Positions 33,880-46,550 of a stretch of DNA of 64,000 nucleotides are shown piece after piece. The position numbers were made by a program, and so were the translations under genes. The notes beneath the pieces are model-generated. The model saw only the letters and a list, made by a program, of their open reading frames with translations. It was not told the origin of the DNA and made no database searches. Where the stretch lies: NCBI GenBank assembly GCA_023159155.1, contig JAJNNX010000001.1, forward strand, positions 2,294,001 through 2,358,000. Reading direction: 5' to 3'. The first letter of the stretch is position 1, and each line of letters begins with the position of its first letter. The DNA comes from Ustulina deusta. Its lineage: Eukaryota; Ascomycota; Sordariomycetes; Xylariales; Xylariaceae.

Positions 33880-36095
33880 GATGCTTCGATTGAGGACAGC
33901 TAATGTAAAGGCGGTGCTGATTCGACATTAAGAGTTCTTCGACGGCGGCTCAGGCCATCGTGCTGCTCTATATAAAGAATACCTATGTGGAGAGATAGTT
34001 CCCATCAGGACGCCCTGCTAGACATCCCTTCCTCCCTGCGACGCAAGAGAATGTATATTTGTCACCTTTCACTCGGAATGGACCGAACGTCGGAGACCGG
34101 GTAGTAACCCTGGCGTCCCTCGTGTACTATTATTATGGCGTACCGGAGTTGCTCTTTGCATGAGGATGGAACGGACAAAAAGGTACGCGCTCTATCAGGC
34201 GGTAAAGGGGCCAACAACGCATTCCACTTGTATGCCATGACAGCGGTTGCGAGTGATGCCCACTAGATTCGATTATGTAGGCAGTAAAATCAACCATAGA
34301 ATTCCCAGAAGACGTCATTGGTCTCTTCGCACAACCCAGGCACACAAATGATACCCCTTCCCCTCTTTGCGGTGTCGGTCTCTGTATCCAGTATCGATCT
34401 TTAACCAATAGATAATGATAATCTCACCCAAATCATGCATCCCAACAGAGGGAGCTTAGTATTTAATACGTATCCCGAGAGTATCTAGATAATAAATAAC
34501 ACACCCCTTGGACCGTAATCGAAGACTACGCTGCATAGGAAGAGAAACACAAGAGGATGGTGAACACCATCTTGATACTGCATTCGTTTTCGCTCGTTCA
34601 CCTCACCAACATTTCACATGGTATTCGTTGGCACTTCTTCTCCCGCCCTGATTCTTTAGCCTCCCCACACTCTCGATCAGAAAAGTATAGAGCCGGTATC
34701 AGCAAATTGAGCGTTGGCTCTCACTCTAAATCCTCTCGTTATACAGAGAGAGAGAGAGAGAGAGAGAGTTATGCTGCGCAAGTATACCGACAGAGTAACG
34801 GAAATTCAAAAAAATCATACCAAGAGATCGAAGCCTAGCCTACTCCACAACTTCAACAATTCTTTGTATATGAGATTGGTACAAAAAAGAATAAACTTGC
34901 TAAACAATAAATAATCATTGAATATGAGGGTATAAAAAACCCAAGGTACAATGTCGGCCTTACACGCCGAAAGATCAGACGAGCTAAGACCGAAGATAAC
35001 CAACATTTTCCCTTCTGGATTATTGACGTTATTATGCACATCCATTCGAACTACCCTCTTGAGCCCCTGTAATATATATTCTATGACTATTGTCGGAACA
35101 TGCCTAGAACAGCAGCTGAATGTCATGTAAAGCAGCACCATTGATATTGTTCAATGCTTGCTTGCTCTAATTAGCTCCAAGAGGTGAGAGCTACATCAAT
35201 GTACCATGCAAAAATAAACCGACGAAACGAATAGAACAAGGGAATTGCCAACACGCTAGGAAGAGAATCCAAGGGTTCGTTCGAAAGGTACGAGTTTACT
35301 TGTGCTGGCTTCGTGCAAAGCTCGACAGATGCTTTTCCTCCCATCTACCGCTTCTCAAACAATATCACATACTACGTAGAGTTACTAGTTACTCCATAAG
35401 TAACTAGTGCGTGCCTTATAGCCGCACTCTCTTTGCTTTCTTTTCATTCCCTTTCCCCCAAAACTTAATCAACAACTCAGGATTTCAGCTGTCCGCTTGG
35501 CTACATTCTACGGTCGCGTGTGCGTATCGAGCCCTCGCTCAACTCAAAGGTGGAGGGAGCCCAGGCGAACAGCCGCTATAGCGGCGTTATCACTACAGAA
35601 CTCATCCATTGCGATTCAGAATATAGAAGGTAGTTGAAAAGAAAAAAAAAATACAAAAGAAGCACCCCAAGGAGTGCATCTGTAGGGTATGCAACCAGGA
35701 GGTTCAAGCCACCTGTAGTCAGATGGGTTCACCCTTCTCGCGATTGAAGTCTATGCTGTCTTAGCCCTTTGGGCTGGCATTTGCATGTCTGTCAAAGCTC
35801 TTAACTGTTCGCGCGGAAGGGTTAAGAATCGACTTGAGAAACCCTTTGACAATCGTGTTCGGTGGCGCGCTCTTGAGGTATTCTATATACCTGCCCCGCC
35901 GACCTCTCGTCTTGAACATAGTAGTCGGGACCAACCGCCGCCGCACCATCTCAAAAGTCTCCATTCAATCAGATCAACCGAGACTTAAGGCTCCCAAGGT
36001 ATAGCCGTGCACGGCCGTGAAGGGATCTTGATGCGTGGTAATGTGGCACGCAGGTGTGGGCATATTCCGGACTCTCTCGATCCCATGTAGCTTCC
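33880..36095. other. Intergenic region
   Basis: No supported gene between the RRM gene and the 3' end of yak1. It holds an (AG)12 microsatellite at 34745-34768. Open frames of 60-110 codons here are low-complexity or overlap on both strands and have no family resemblance. Confidence 0.6.
34745..34768 (+). repeat. (AG)12 microsatellite
   Basis: Uninterrupted AG dinucleotide run of 24 bp. Confidence 0.95.
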
Positions 36096-39004
36096 TCAAT
36101 GCCACGGGCTTTGGTTACTAAAACCCTCTTCGAGCGTTCGTTCCTCTAGGTTCCGGATAAAATCCCGGTTGCCGCCTCTAGTACCGCCCCTTTGTGCTCG
36201 GCTATCTCGTCGACCGGCAACTCTACCAGCGCCGGGGTCCGTGAGACCCATACCGTCAGCAGGTGGAGGGTAGTACGCCGGGCTTGGCTGCAGTCGAATT
36301 GGTTGGCTTGGGTCTAGATGGCTTGCAACTCTCTGAATCGCTGCCGGGATTCCGCTCTGCTGCTGGTCCATGGTAGACGCTCGCTGACGTCCTGCTCGGA
36401 CTGTAGCTTGTTGGTATAAGTTCGGTTGCGGTACACCCCCGTAGTTCGCGGCCGGCATTTGTGCCGGCGGTTGACTCATGACCATTTGGCCGTATGGTGA
36501 TTGCTGAGCAGTATAAGGGGGAGGCGCACCGCCATGACCACCGCCTGGAGTGTACATGCCATTGTTCCCATATATGGGAGGCTGTCCATGGGGAGACTGG
36601 GGATACTGGTTAGTTTGCATCGCGTAGTTGCCTTGAGCAACAGCCTGTGCTTGAGCCTGGGCCTGGGCCTGGGCCGCCTGGGCTCTTTCTCTTTGCTTGC
36701 TGAGTTCAGCAGCTTGTTGCTGTTGTTGAGTGCCTGGTGCCGGTGATCGGTTAAGCGAGCTTGATTTCAGGTTCATTGGTGGGACGAAAGGACCTGTGAA
36801 CTTTTGCTGAGTAATGAATGGGTGGAGTTTAGCCTGTTGAGGTGACCACCGTTCGAGAGGGCTGATCGTTAGTAACCCTCGTACGAAATCAATAAAAGCT
36901 GTTCGGTTACTCATTTCTAAGGAGAATGATTAGCCCGGGCTGATATAGCGAAAACGCCCTCTTGATACTCACCTCGTTCAACCTCGCTCGGTTTCATGTT
37001 CTTCCGTGGCAACGGATACGTTTTGATGATCTCGGGCAGATTACTCGCTTGAAAATATTTCTTACTAGGTTGTTCTTTCGCGTTGCGCTCTCTCGAGTAT
37101 TGTTCCATGCTCTTTAGATGATAGCTCTTTCGTCCATACTCGTCCTGTCTCTTTTCGAAAAAGTCACCGGCTTGTTTGCCAACCTCGATCATCCAATTTG
37201 GCGGATTGCCTAGCATCTCAACGATTCTTGATACCTGGTTATACTCCGAAGAACCAGGGAACAACGGCAATCCTAGGAAAAGCTCGACTACAATACAGCC
37301 GAGAGACCACATGTCGATGGCCGACGAGTACGGAAGACCTAATAATACTTCTGGTGATCGATAAAATCGTGACTGAATGTAGGTGTACACCGTTTGCCGC
37401 TCGTCGCAAGCCGAACCAAAATCGATAATCTTGATGATCGGGCTCTCCAGGTTCTTCAGTAAGATATTCTCTGGCTTCAAATCACAGTGTATTAATCGAG
37501 CTTTGTTCAGGAGGGCTAGTCCGTTCAGCAGTTGTTGCGCGAAAACCCGCACAAGCGTCGTGCTAAGGCCGCGGAACTGATTCTGTTTTATCAATTCATA
37601 CAGATTGACGCTCAGCAATTCGAATACCAAGCAAAGATGTTGTCGGTGTATGAAAGTGTCTTTCAGCCGTAGCAGATGATGGTCGTCGTTCTTGTCGAGT
37701 TTTGTGTTTACCTGTCCGCTAGTTAGGACTTAGAGGGCGGGAAGTGACATGGTGACACAACATACCAGGTCTAGTACTGATACTTCCATCATACTCTGGT
37801 TAAAGTAGGCTGTTCGATTTTTGATAACTTTAACAGCTACAACCTCCTGTGTCTTCAGGTTTTGGCATTTGACAACTTGTCCAAAAGTTCCCTGTCCGAG
37901 AACATCAAGTATTAGGTACCGGTTCCTAGAGGGGGAGTTAGTTTTTCAGGGAGTTATCGACTACAGACGGAGGACGCACTTGTGACCAGCATCCTCTGAT
38001 CCTAGTATGTCATTGACATAGAGTATATAGTCACTGTCTTCGTTGTCATATCCATCATTCTTGGTCCCTTTGCTCGGCTTGGTTAAGACTCGGCGGGGAT
38101 TTCTCGAGGACTCATATTTAAAATTAGGATTGCAGATCCGGTATGTCGCGGGTAGATGGACTGTGAGGGCTTGCAGAGGCTGCGATAACAGTTTAGCATA
38201 GGTCACTGTGGAGAGATTAGGGGTTCGGGGCCATACACTTATGAAACCACCCTCTGGGTTCGCTCGTCGAAACGGTGGTTGTGAGTTAATTCTCGGCTGC
38301 AATTCAGTTGGACCCTCAATTTTTCTAAGTTGAGGAACGGGCTTCTTCTCAGCAGGCGCCTTGGAGGTTTGTGCATGTGTCGGCCGCCTGGGTGACTTGG
38401 GATCGTTAGTATAAGCGCCATCGAGGATAGGGACCGTGGGCGACTGATAGTTGTCCTGGCTGTTGACGTAAGGCGCTATCGGGGGGAGCTGCGAGCCCTG
38501 GCGACCATAATAAGGGCTTGTAGGGGGATACTCAGACCTATTCGGGGACTGGCGTTGACTGTGCGGTGTCGAGAATTGCCCTTGATTCGATGTCACTTTG
38601 GAGCCATATGGTGACGTAGGCGAAAGAACTTCCATAGGCGAGTAACGCTGGGCAGCAGCCGAAGGCTCGGAAGGCGAATGTAGGTTAGCTGATCGGCCGC
38701 TGCCAGAGAGATGGGATTGATGGTGTGGCCGCATAGGATACTTCATGGCGCCGTAGGGGTCATGAACATCCTGCATGGGAATGTCGCCATTGCCATCGCG
38801 CGGGACGGTAATAGGCGACGCGACGCTAGCTTGTGCGGAATGGGAGTTTATTGAGCCCTGATATTGGTCATATTTGAAACCAGCGGGCGGGTGAACCAGT
38901 CCGGATTGTTGTTGAGGGTATTCACGGGTAGGCGTCGTTTGACTGCTGCCGTTATATCTTCTCGAAGCGCCGGCGGCGTCCTGATAGCCCGGCCATTGAT
39001 CCAT
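36096..39004 (-). CDS. yak1: Dual-specificity kinase Yak1 (DYRK family)
   Basis: Four exons on the minus strand: 39004-37980, 37925-37766, 37711-36973 and 36916-36096, with three GT-AG introns of 54-56 bp, giving 914 residues. The N-terminal 340 residues are disordered and rich in Gln, Ser and Pro. The kinase domain (about 345-677) has the glycine loop LGQGTFG, VAVKVIKN, catalytic HCDLKPEN (Asp472; HCD is the normal DYRK form of HRD), DFGSA (Asp492) and the YTYIQSRFYRSPEV activation loop, whose second Tyr (506) is the DYRK autophosphorylation site. The C-terminal tail carries (AQ)n and poly-Gln. In yeasts Yak1 acts downstream of PKA and TOR, restrains growth and promotes stress responses, moving between nucleus and cytoplasm. 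The start was chosen at MDQWPGYQD because upstream sequence in frame is leader-like. All catalytic residues are intact. Confidence 0.95.
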
Positions 39005-39351
39005 GGCGGTTGGGCGGGGAGAAGAAAGAGGCCTTGCAGTTGACGCGGTATCCAGATGTGGCCCGCAAGGGAGAGCGTGCGGTGGTGAGAGGGAGTGGCG
39101 GTCGTAGGCTGCTGATGCGGAGGGGTGGGAAAGCTGTCGGGAGCCAAGAGAAGACTGGCCGACGGGGAGTGGGCGGCAGCGGCAGCGGCAGCAGGAGCAG
39201 TCAGACACGGGGGTGTTCTGTCGGGACCAAAGAAGTAAGCAGGCAAGCAAGCAAGCAAGCAGGTAAATAATAAGTAAGACCAGATAGACCAGAGGATGAT
39301 GACTGGGGAATGGAACTGGTCGAAGTGGGCAAGTGGGCGGGCGGCGCACGC

Positions 39352-39397
39352 TTGGGACTTTGGGACTTTGGGACTTGGACCTGGACCTGGACCTGGA
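39352..39397 (+). repeat. Tandem TTGGGAC and CTGGAC repeats
   Basis: Three TTGGGAC heptamers run directly into CTGGAC hexamers, 350-400 bp upstream of the yak1 start codon and so probably in its promoter or leader. Confidence 0.8.
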
Positions 39398-40140
39398 GGT
39401 GGGCTACGTGGACAGGCCGAGCTTCCTTGGTACCGTGGGCTTGTTATGACGACTCGCGGCTGATGTGCCGGGGGAACAAAAAAACGGACGAGTCGTTGAC
39501 AACCAAGAAGAACAAAACGTAACGTAGGCACATACCTTGATCCCCAGATGCAAGACAATACAGTATCTAGGCTAATGCGAGCAGAGAGTGGTCTTTTAGG
39601 AATTCATGGCGCACCTCCAGGATGGGGAATGAAATGGGGGAAGACGAGGAAGACTCGTCCAGACTGAGTGGAATACAGTATTCGAAGCGGATGATGCAGC
39701 AGGCTTCAGGTCTAGGGATGGTTGGGATAGGTCTGCTCTGGCTGTAATAGGCTCGATATGGATGGTGCCGCTCTGTAGGGAAATGGACCAGCGCGTGTGT
39801 CTTTTCTCGACCGCCTCAGTACGTCTTATAAGTACGGATTCTTCCGGGAATACAATGAATGATGATGAGGATGATGCCGGCGACAATTGTTGACGGGCGA
39901 TTAAGTGACCGAGTCAGCCCGTCGCAGGAAGGGTGATTGGGGGTGGGACAAGATATGTGCGTTGTGGTATGAAGTTATCGTCATGTTCCTTGGGAGGACA
40001 CTCAATAAGGCGGGCAATTGATAGGGATCTACCTTGGGAGGTAGGGTCGAATATCAAGGCAGAGGGACGGAGGGAGGAGGCGGGAGGAGGAGAAGAGGAG
40101 CAGGAGAGGGGCCATTATTTGGTGGGCCACCGACCCCAGA

Positions 40141-40252
40141 CACGGACAACCTACCTACATACCTTAGGTACCTAAAGCTGCCAGATAGGCAGCCTGCCTG
40201 TAGGGTACTTACGGTAAGGTTAGGTAGGTAAGTACCTGGTAGGTAGGGTAGT
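40141..40252. repeat. TACCTA/TAGGTA motif cluster
   Basis: Dense, mixed-orientation copies: CCTACCTACATACCTTAGG, TAGGTACCTAAAG, GGTTAGGTAGGTAAGTACC and GGTAGGTAGGG. The same motif recurs in other intergenic regions of this window and not inside the coding exons. Confidence 0.8.
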
Positions 40253-42595
40253 GTGGATGCGCACAACAGTACAGTTCAAGCGAAAGGCAAAGGGCGTTCG
40301 CACACTGGAAGTGCTTGTAGGTACTGTTGGGTGGATGTTAGGCATTGGCTAGCGGTGGGATCATACTCGGTAGGTACTACATTAACGCTCGCTCGCCCCC
40401 CTGTAGAGGTATCCGCTTGCTGCCCGCTCTGGCGTTGCTTAGGTAGGTAGCGTTAGTTTGGGCATCTACGCTACAAAACTACATCTCCAACTCTTCTATG
40501 TACCTATGTGTATCACCGCGAGGTTTTCTAATACCCTGCCTCTGTACGCAGGTGTAGAGGTAGAGAGATACCTACTTAGGTATGTAGGTACTCGAGGCAG
40601 ATGGCGAGTACACTACACCTGTGTGTTCCCTATTCCAGGCTCCCCTTTGAAGCCACCAACATGCGTAAAAGAAAGGCCATGGTGCTGCACTCTATCTGGC
40701 TATATGGTCCTCCCTAAGTTCTTTGCCTCGCCAACATTAAATTCACGTCGTTTGGTTGCATCCGGGGGGATGACTCGGCACCTGCATATAATGGGGCTGC
40801 CTACCAAGTCTAATGATGTTCGATACCAGGACCGCTTCCGTTGCAGAGGTTCAAATACCGTGCAGCTTTGAAACCACCCGAACCAGGGCAGAGATCACTT
40901 CCTATCGCGCTAGATAAGAGACACCGTCGCATTGTTCATGGTTCATGGTTCTCCCCGAGTCTTCGGCAGTGTTGCGACGCCTGCTGGCAGCTCTTGTTTC
41001 GATATCTCTTGCCGACCCAGCCAGATGTGTATGTCGCTATCTAGTCGGGGTTTCACTTCTTTTCTCTTCAACTTCCCGCGTCTGCTTTTCTATGTCTTTC
41101 TTGGCATTTCAACCGCATCTGCTCCCTTTCCGTCAGCACGCCGAATTTCCGCGTCTCTTTATCATTCTTCAGCCGCTCCCATCATTAATTAGACAAAGAT
41201 CCTTTGCATGTCCCAGAGAGCTTCTTTCTGACGGCCTTGTGTCAACTCTAGAGTCTACAGACGTACTAGGAATCAATCATTGGGAACGAAAAGTACAGCT
41301 GTCCATTTTGCGGTGTTTGTTTGAGTGACTGAGGCCATATATCACAAGCCACGCGTCCGTGGCACTAACTCGTATCACATGAGTAATTCACTTGATTCAC
41401 CAAGCTACGCAAGAGCGATGAAGCCCTGTGTCCCGGACGTCACGGCGAAGCTTCGAGGCTGAGATAAGGGCCTTGTGGTTGGTAAGCAGGGGTGAAGGAG
41501 GGCGCGCAAATTCTGAGCCATCAGGCATTGATCCAACGGAGCGGGCTGTCGTGCCCAATGATACCGCACATCAAGCGACTAGGGGGGTTACATCGACAGA
41601 TGCTGCTGGAGTTGGGGCTAAGTGATGTCGAACCACGGTTGTATGTATTGTATTGTCTTGTCTTTTCGCAAAGAGACTTGCTGAAGTCCAGTAGTGTTCG
41701 TTCTCTCGAGTGCAAATTATTACACCGTTCTATTTCATTGGAGGGATTACGACCCAACAACCATCGTCACATTGTCCCATGAATTACGTTAATCCAGAGT
41801 TTGCTAAACCTGTCACATATGGGGGATAGCGTTGCTACCAGGATTCTTGAATTTCTTTATTTTGATTCGGGAATCTTGATCTTCGCCAACGAATCGTTGT
41901 CTTGTTAATATCATCAAACCCCATTAATCCAGTCCTCTTGTTTCCGCTACTTACGGAATGGTTTATATCCAGGCATAATCTCGTGCTACGAGAAGCCCAC
42001 TTGACCTGCAATTCTGATGCACTTAATACAAAGGTCTTAACATCTTCATCCTCTTTTTAAATATCTTGCTTCTTCCACAAAGGACCCGGTCCTTGGATAT
42101 CCCAACATCTGCTCTTGTCGCCCTAAAATAGCAGAAAAGAGCGCCAAGCAGTAGCCGTAACTTCATCAGAACCCATGGCAAATATTGCTATTGTATCAAC
42201 GATCGCCCTAGAGGTATCAAAGTAGCGCTTAGAAAGATGCCAACAAACTTTTGGAATGAATCAATGTGACAACAATAGAGCTTAACATCGTGCCTGGATC
42301 AAAGCAAACATCACACAGCCACGGAAAAGGGAATTGAGACTGAAAATAAATGAAAAGTCACCAGAGAAGAAAATGGGTTACATAAAACCTGGAGAGAAGA
42401 AGAAAAAAAAGTCCCGTTTTTTCATCATGTGACCCGGTAGAGTAGCCGCACCGATGCTAGCATCGCGGCTAACCTACGTCTGTACTCGATATTGTGCTGA
42501 TAACTTTCGCGACGTCCCTTCCAAAGCCCTTCGTCAAGAAGCAAAACAATTGCACCCTACGTTGCATCCACAGAACCCACGCGGCTTTTGAGGTG

Positions 42596-44325
42596 CTAGC
42601 CCTGGTAGCCTGGGTAGGCGCTGTTAAAGTTTTGGTTCGGGGGAGGCTGGCTCCACTGTTGATTCGGGGGCTGCTGACCACGACCGTAGCCTCCCGCACT
42701 CGGTGGCCCAGCATAGCCCATAGGTTGAGCCCCGTACCCGGCAGGCGACTGAGCCGGAGGACCACCATATCCTTGTTGCTGTCCTCCATATTGACCTATG
42801 ATTGTTTAGCCGGGCTCTCGGGACATTGCTGTTAAGCCAAGTATGAGCTCACCTCCGTATTGGGGGAAAAATGTGGACGGGGTGCCTGGATAAGCGGAAG
42901 GCTGGGCACTCTGAGGACTGAATGCCTGCTGTTGTGATGGATCAAAGTTCCCTTGAGGGTTACTGGGGGTTTTGTCCTTTCCCCACTGCTATGCTGTTAG
43001 CACTAACCGACGTCTCGCAAACCAAGAAAGAAAAAAAACTTACGCTACACTTCAAAGGTCTGCCATTAACGTTGTAGCCATTCAACTGACAAATTGCCAT
43101 AGCGGCATTCTCATGTGTATCCATTTTAATGAACGCAAAACCACGATCTGCTTGAAATCGAGACTCCGTTACGTAACCGAAGTTTTGAAATAGCGGAACG
43201 AGGTCGTTTTGCGTGGTATATGGGGTCAGATTTCCCACATAACATGTCGTTTGCCAACCGGGAGTCTGATTAACAATCATGTCATAGCTTTGAATGCCAT
43301 GAGTTGGGAAATGGTGGTGGCCGTAAGGTGTAGTGGGCGTCATACCCATTGCCTGTAAGGCTTGCTGCTGGGCAATAGAAGGCTGGCCTTTCTGATTAGC
43401 CCAATTGCATCGGATAGCGCGAGAACCCAACCACTCTCCATCCATAGAGCTCAAGGCTTTCTCAGCATCACCGCGGTCCCGGAAAGCTACAAAACCATAT
43501 CCTCGTGACCGTCCCGTCTTCATATCCCACATAACACGTGCCTCAGAAATCGTGCCAAAAGCAGAAAATGCCTGGAGAAGAACCTCGTCGTTGACTTCGT
43601 TGGACAAGTCACCGACAAAAATGTGGAAGTGGGATGACGTATCCTCCTTGCTCGTGGTATTGGATTGGTAGGCCCAATTGACTCGAATCTCCTTTGGAGT
43701 GGTTAGTCTCCAACCAACAAAGCCACGCGAGACAAAACTTACAGCTTGATGTACTCGACGGCCATTCAGAGTCTGCATGGCACGCTCAGCCGCACCGGGA
43801 TCATCGTATTCTACAAACCCGTAATTGTAACCCTTAGCCTATGTGTAATTAGCCAGAAGGCAAATATCGCAATACAGCTAAGCGATAGTCGAACTATCAT
43901 ACTAGCTGCAAACTTATCTATGTACGGTACCAGATGCGACTCACATTCTTGTCGGGGATGATCTTTACGTTCTGAACATGCCCCGTTGTCTCGAAAATCT
44001 GGCGCAGGACATCTTCTGTAACGCGGGGATCAAGACCACCAACATAAAGTGCACGCTTATTAGGCTCAGGCGCGACTCGACGCGGAAAGGGACCTCCACT
44101 AGTAGGGGATAGAACCGAGTTCTTATCAACGGCCGACATGGGGGACGTGATTGCCGTAGGGATAGGATTCGTGTTAGGTGGGATATGCAACGGTGGAGGA
44201 GGCATATGCGCCGGATTTCCTTGGCCGTTCTGGTTGTTGTCGAACCCGGGAGCGCCAGCATTGGATTGAGGCGGTGGTGGGGGTGGGAGCTGGGAACCAG
44301 CAGGGGGGGCGCCGGAGTCTGCCAT
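42596..44325 (-). CDS. pub1: Three-RRM polyadenylated-RNA-binding protein Pub1 (TIA-1 family)
   Basis: Five exons on the minus strand: 44325-43945, 43838-43743, 43691-43044, 42985-42853 and 42795-42596, all with GT-AG introns of 51-106 bp, giving 485 residues. The N-terminus is Pro/Asn-rich. RRM1 (about 91-167) starts RALYVGGLDPRVTEDVL. RRM2 (180-258) has HIFVGDL and RGYGFVAF. RRM3 (307-380) has TCYVGNL and RGFAFIKM and runs across an intron to CSWGKDK. The C-terminal tail (380-485) is rich in Gln, Gly, Tyr and Pro, a prion-like composition. Order and spacing match yeast Pub1 and animal TIA-1/TIAR, which bind U-rich mRNA, affect stability and enter stress granules. RRM1 is split by two introns. 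The minus-strand ATG has a good context and begins MADSGAPPAG. Confidence 0.93.
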
Positions 44326-46550
44326 TAAGAGTAAAATGGAGATGAAGATATTGCTATTTTGGTCGCCTTGAATGCAGAGTGATCAAAAATAACAGTATTG
44401 ATAGCTGAAGTCGATAAATGGACAAGTAAAATGCCGTCGTGTGGGGCTTTGCGGACAAGAAATCTTGAAAGTATTGAATTGAGCGTCGTAACTTCGTTGG
44501 TTCGTGGAGGAAGACTGAGGTGGGGTATTGGAATAATTTGGTCGTTCTGCTCAGCCTTGGGATTGGGAGAGGAGATGGGAGAGGAGACTGGAGAGGAGTC
44601 GCAGATGTGCGGTGGTGAAGCTCACGATATTCCACTTCGCCGCCGAGCTGCTCGAGTTGTGCAATGACGACAATGGGCGCGGGCGTGAGTACGGAGGCTT
44701 CTCGAGCAAATCGGATCGAGTGGATGCAGCGCCGATAGGACTGTAGAAGCTCTCCGAGAATGTAGGATAGGAGCTCTAGGTAGGCGGTGGCAATAACACG
44801 CGGCGCAGACCGCAGACCGCAGACGACCGCAGCGCAAGCCGTGAGGCACAGATATAGTGTTCGCGGAAAGGGGCGGCAGCCGATGAAGGAGAAAGTCAAG
44901 TAGACAAGCGCCAAAGACCAGGTGTACGAATCAGCCGTAGATGCTAGACAAATACGCGAACGCAAGTGTGGTGACGATGAGTATGACGATGATGATGATG
45001 GCGACAGAAAAAGCGAGCCAGAGAGGGAGAAAATAAAAAAACCAGCAGCGACGACGATGATGACAACGAGACACAACCAGAACGAGACAAGAGGGGAGAA
45101 AAAAGGAAACTACCTTAGAAGGAGGAGTCCCCCAGATTCTCAACACACAACTCCGACGATACGTGGAAAGGCGATTTCGCACAACGATGTAGGAGATGGG
45201 AGGGGAGGAGAGGAAAGCGAAGCAAACAGAAAATGGCAATGGGTCCAAAGTATTGAAGTACCAACCAAGTGGAGAGTTGCTGTCGGGGGTCTGGTGGGAG
45301 AAGGGGCAGAATGCGACAAATGTGGCTGGTGTGTACAGCATCTCTACCTGCTCAAGGCCATGGGTACATCCAGGGGCATTGTTTTTTACCTACAAGCAAT
45401 GGGTACCAGGGCGGCAGAGAGCTAGTACTCACCGGCCACACTTCATTAGGTACATGTACCCGTCGGTAGTTACACCAAACAGACCCGCCCAATGCTATAG
45501 GTTAGGTCGGTAGATACACAAAGAACATCAGAAGCTGCTTGCGGAACAAGAAACCCATAGAATAAGCCTGACATGTGTTATTTTTCTCTTTGAGGCAACA
45601 GTTTGCAGAAGAAATATTGTGTAGTGTCTTACGCAAAGGCTTTACTTAAATGCCCATGGTCTGCCATACCTAAGTGGTAAGTAAAGTAGGTGTTAGGGAT
45701 CCAATGCTAGGACTTGGTACATCCCTACCTTAGCACCTAGTACTATACTAGAATCCCGAGAACTACCTAGGTAGGTACCTACGTGCGACTATAAGAAGGG
45801 TACCTACCTACCTAGGAGGTAGGGGGTATAACGTCAGTGTGCCACATAGCGGGGTAATGGAACTATGCTCCTTGATAGGTAGGTAGGTATCAGACCGGTC
45901 CAGTCCCTACCTACAGATACATAGTAGAATAGGTGGTGTCTAGCTAGGTACTACATACCTAATATATAACCAGGTATAAGCTTTACTTATCTTTACAGTA
46001 TTTTTAAGAATATGTTTTCTATTATAAATAATTACCCAGTATTTGTTTACTTAGCAGGCAAAAAGGGGTTGCAAGCATAAAAAAGGTAACAACATTGTAG
46101 CTATGTTTAAATACAGCTAGATGGAACCATCCTACTGGAAGGAAAATGACACGGCATGGATATTTGGAGAATAAGGGCACAAGAGAGAGGTATCTAGATA
46201 TGGAGTTGTTGGCATGCAGTCAGGAAGGATGGATGTTAGCCACAGCCTCAGCCACATTAAGTGAGCAGGCGGGTACCTATTCACTCCCCAGATTTGCCAC
46301 ATACAGGTTGGTACCTAGGTAGAGTTCTTAGCTCTTTCGGGGTAGGGGTAGGTGAACTACCCATCCCTTAAGGCAGGTACACTGGATAGGTAGGTGCCTC
46401 TCTACTGGTATCACCAACCTCGGAATAGTTGTCTCGTCTCTTAACCAACACTTCGGCTCCAAGTCCTCACACGCCAGCTTCAATTTTGATTCCTGTTTTT
46501 GTCTGTCCCCGTTTCTGTAATTGGGCTATGCCTAGTTATTCTCTGCGGCA
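44326..46550. other. Divergent intergenic region between pub1 and the Mediator gene
   Basis: Shared upstream region of two divergently transcribed genes. Overlapping frames on both strands at 44,354-45,425 reflect pyrimidine/purine asymmetry in the pub1 leader rather than coding. A 300-bp cluster of TACCTA/TAGGTA motifs sits at 45,660-45,960 and a smaller one at 46,275-46,400. An AT-rich patch at 45,960-46,110 is the only other contrast. Confidence 0.6.
45741..45960. repeat. TACCTAGGTA palindromic motif cluster
   Basis: Includes ACTACCTAGGTAGGTACCTA, GGTACCTACCTACCTAGG and TAGGTAGGTAGGTATC, in both orientations, midway between two divergent start codons. Confidence 0.82.

Larger units (their letters stand above)
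39005..42595. other. Intergenic region: yak1 promoter side and downstream of pub1
   Basis: The first 600 bp upstream of yak1 hold simple repeats: (GCAA)n near 39,240-39,262, TTGGGAC/CTGGAC heptamer-hexamer runs at about 39,352-39,397 and a GCAGCG run near 39,175-39,195. At 40,141-40,250 and 40,440-40,600 TACCTA/TAGGTA motifs cluster. Frames of 60-140 codons throughout lack family resemblance. I see no further gene. Confidence 0.6.

Noticed and set aside
34557..34914. Two open frames of 66-93 codons over the AG repeat
   Set aside because: Both depend on the (AG)12 run (Arg-Glu repeats) and have no other coding signal.
35640..35730. tRNA-like GGTTCAAGCC sequence
   Set aside because: The flanking bases do not form a 5-bp T stem, and no acceptor or anticodon stem could be drawn around it.
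37480..37490. HCD instead of HRD in the Yak1 catalytic loop
   Set aside because: HCDLKPEN is the normal form in the DYRK/Yak1 family, not a loss of function.
40840..40870. Second tRNA-like GGTTCAAATACC sequence
   Set aside because: No pairing T stem and no cloverleaf nearby.
40458..41328. Frames of 67-137 codons between yak1 and pub1
   Set aside because: Several overlapping frames on the same strand are open at once, with irregular composition and no domain or intron pattern that joins them.
44354..45425. Overlapping 136-240 codon frames on both strands upstream of pub1
   Set aside because: They overlap each other, are low-complexity (Ser/Tyr or Asp/Arg/Glu runs from purine/pyrimidine asymmetry) and match no family. 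More likely the pub1 leader and promoter.
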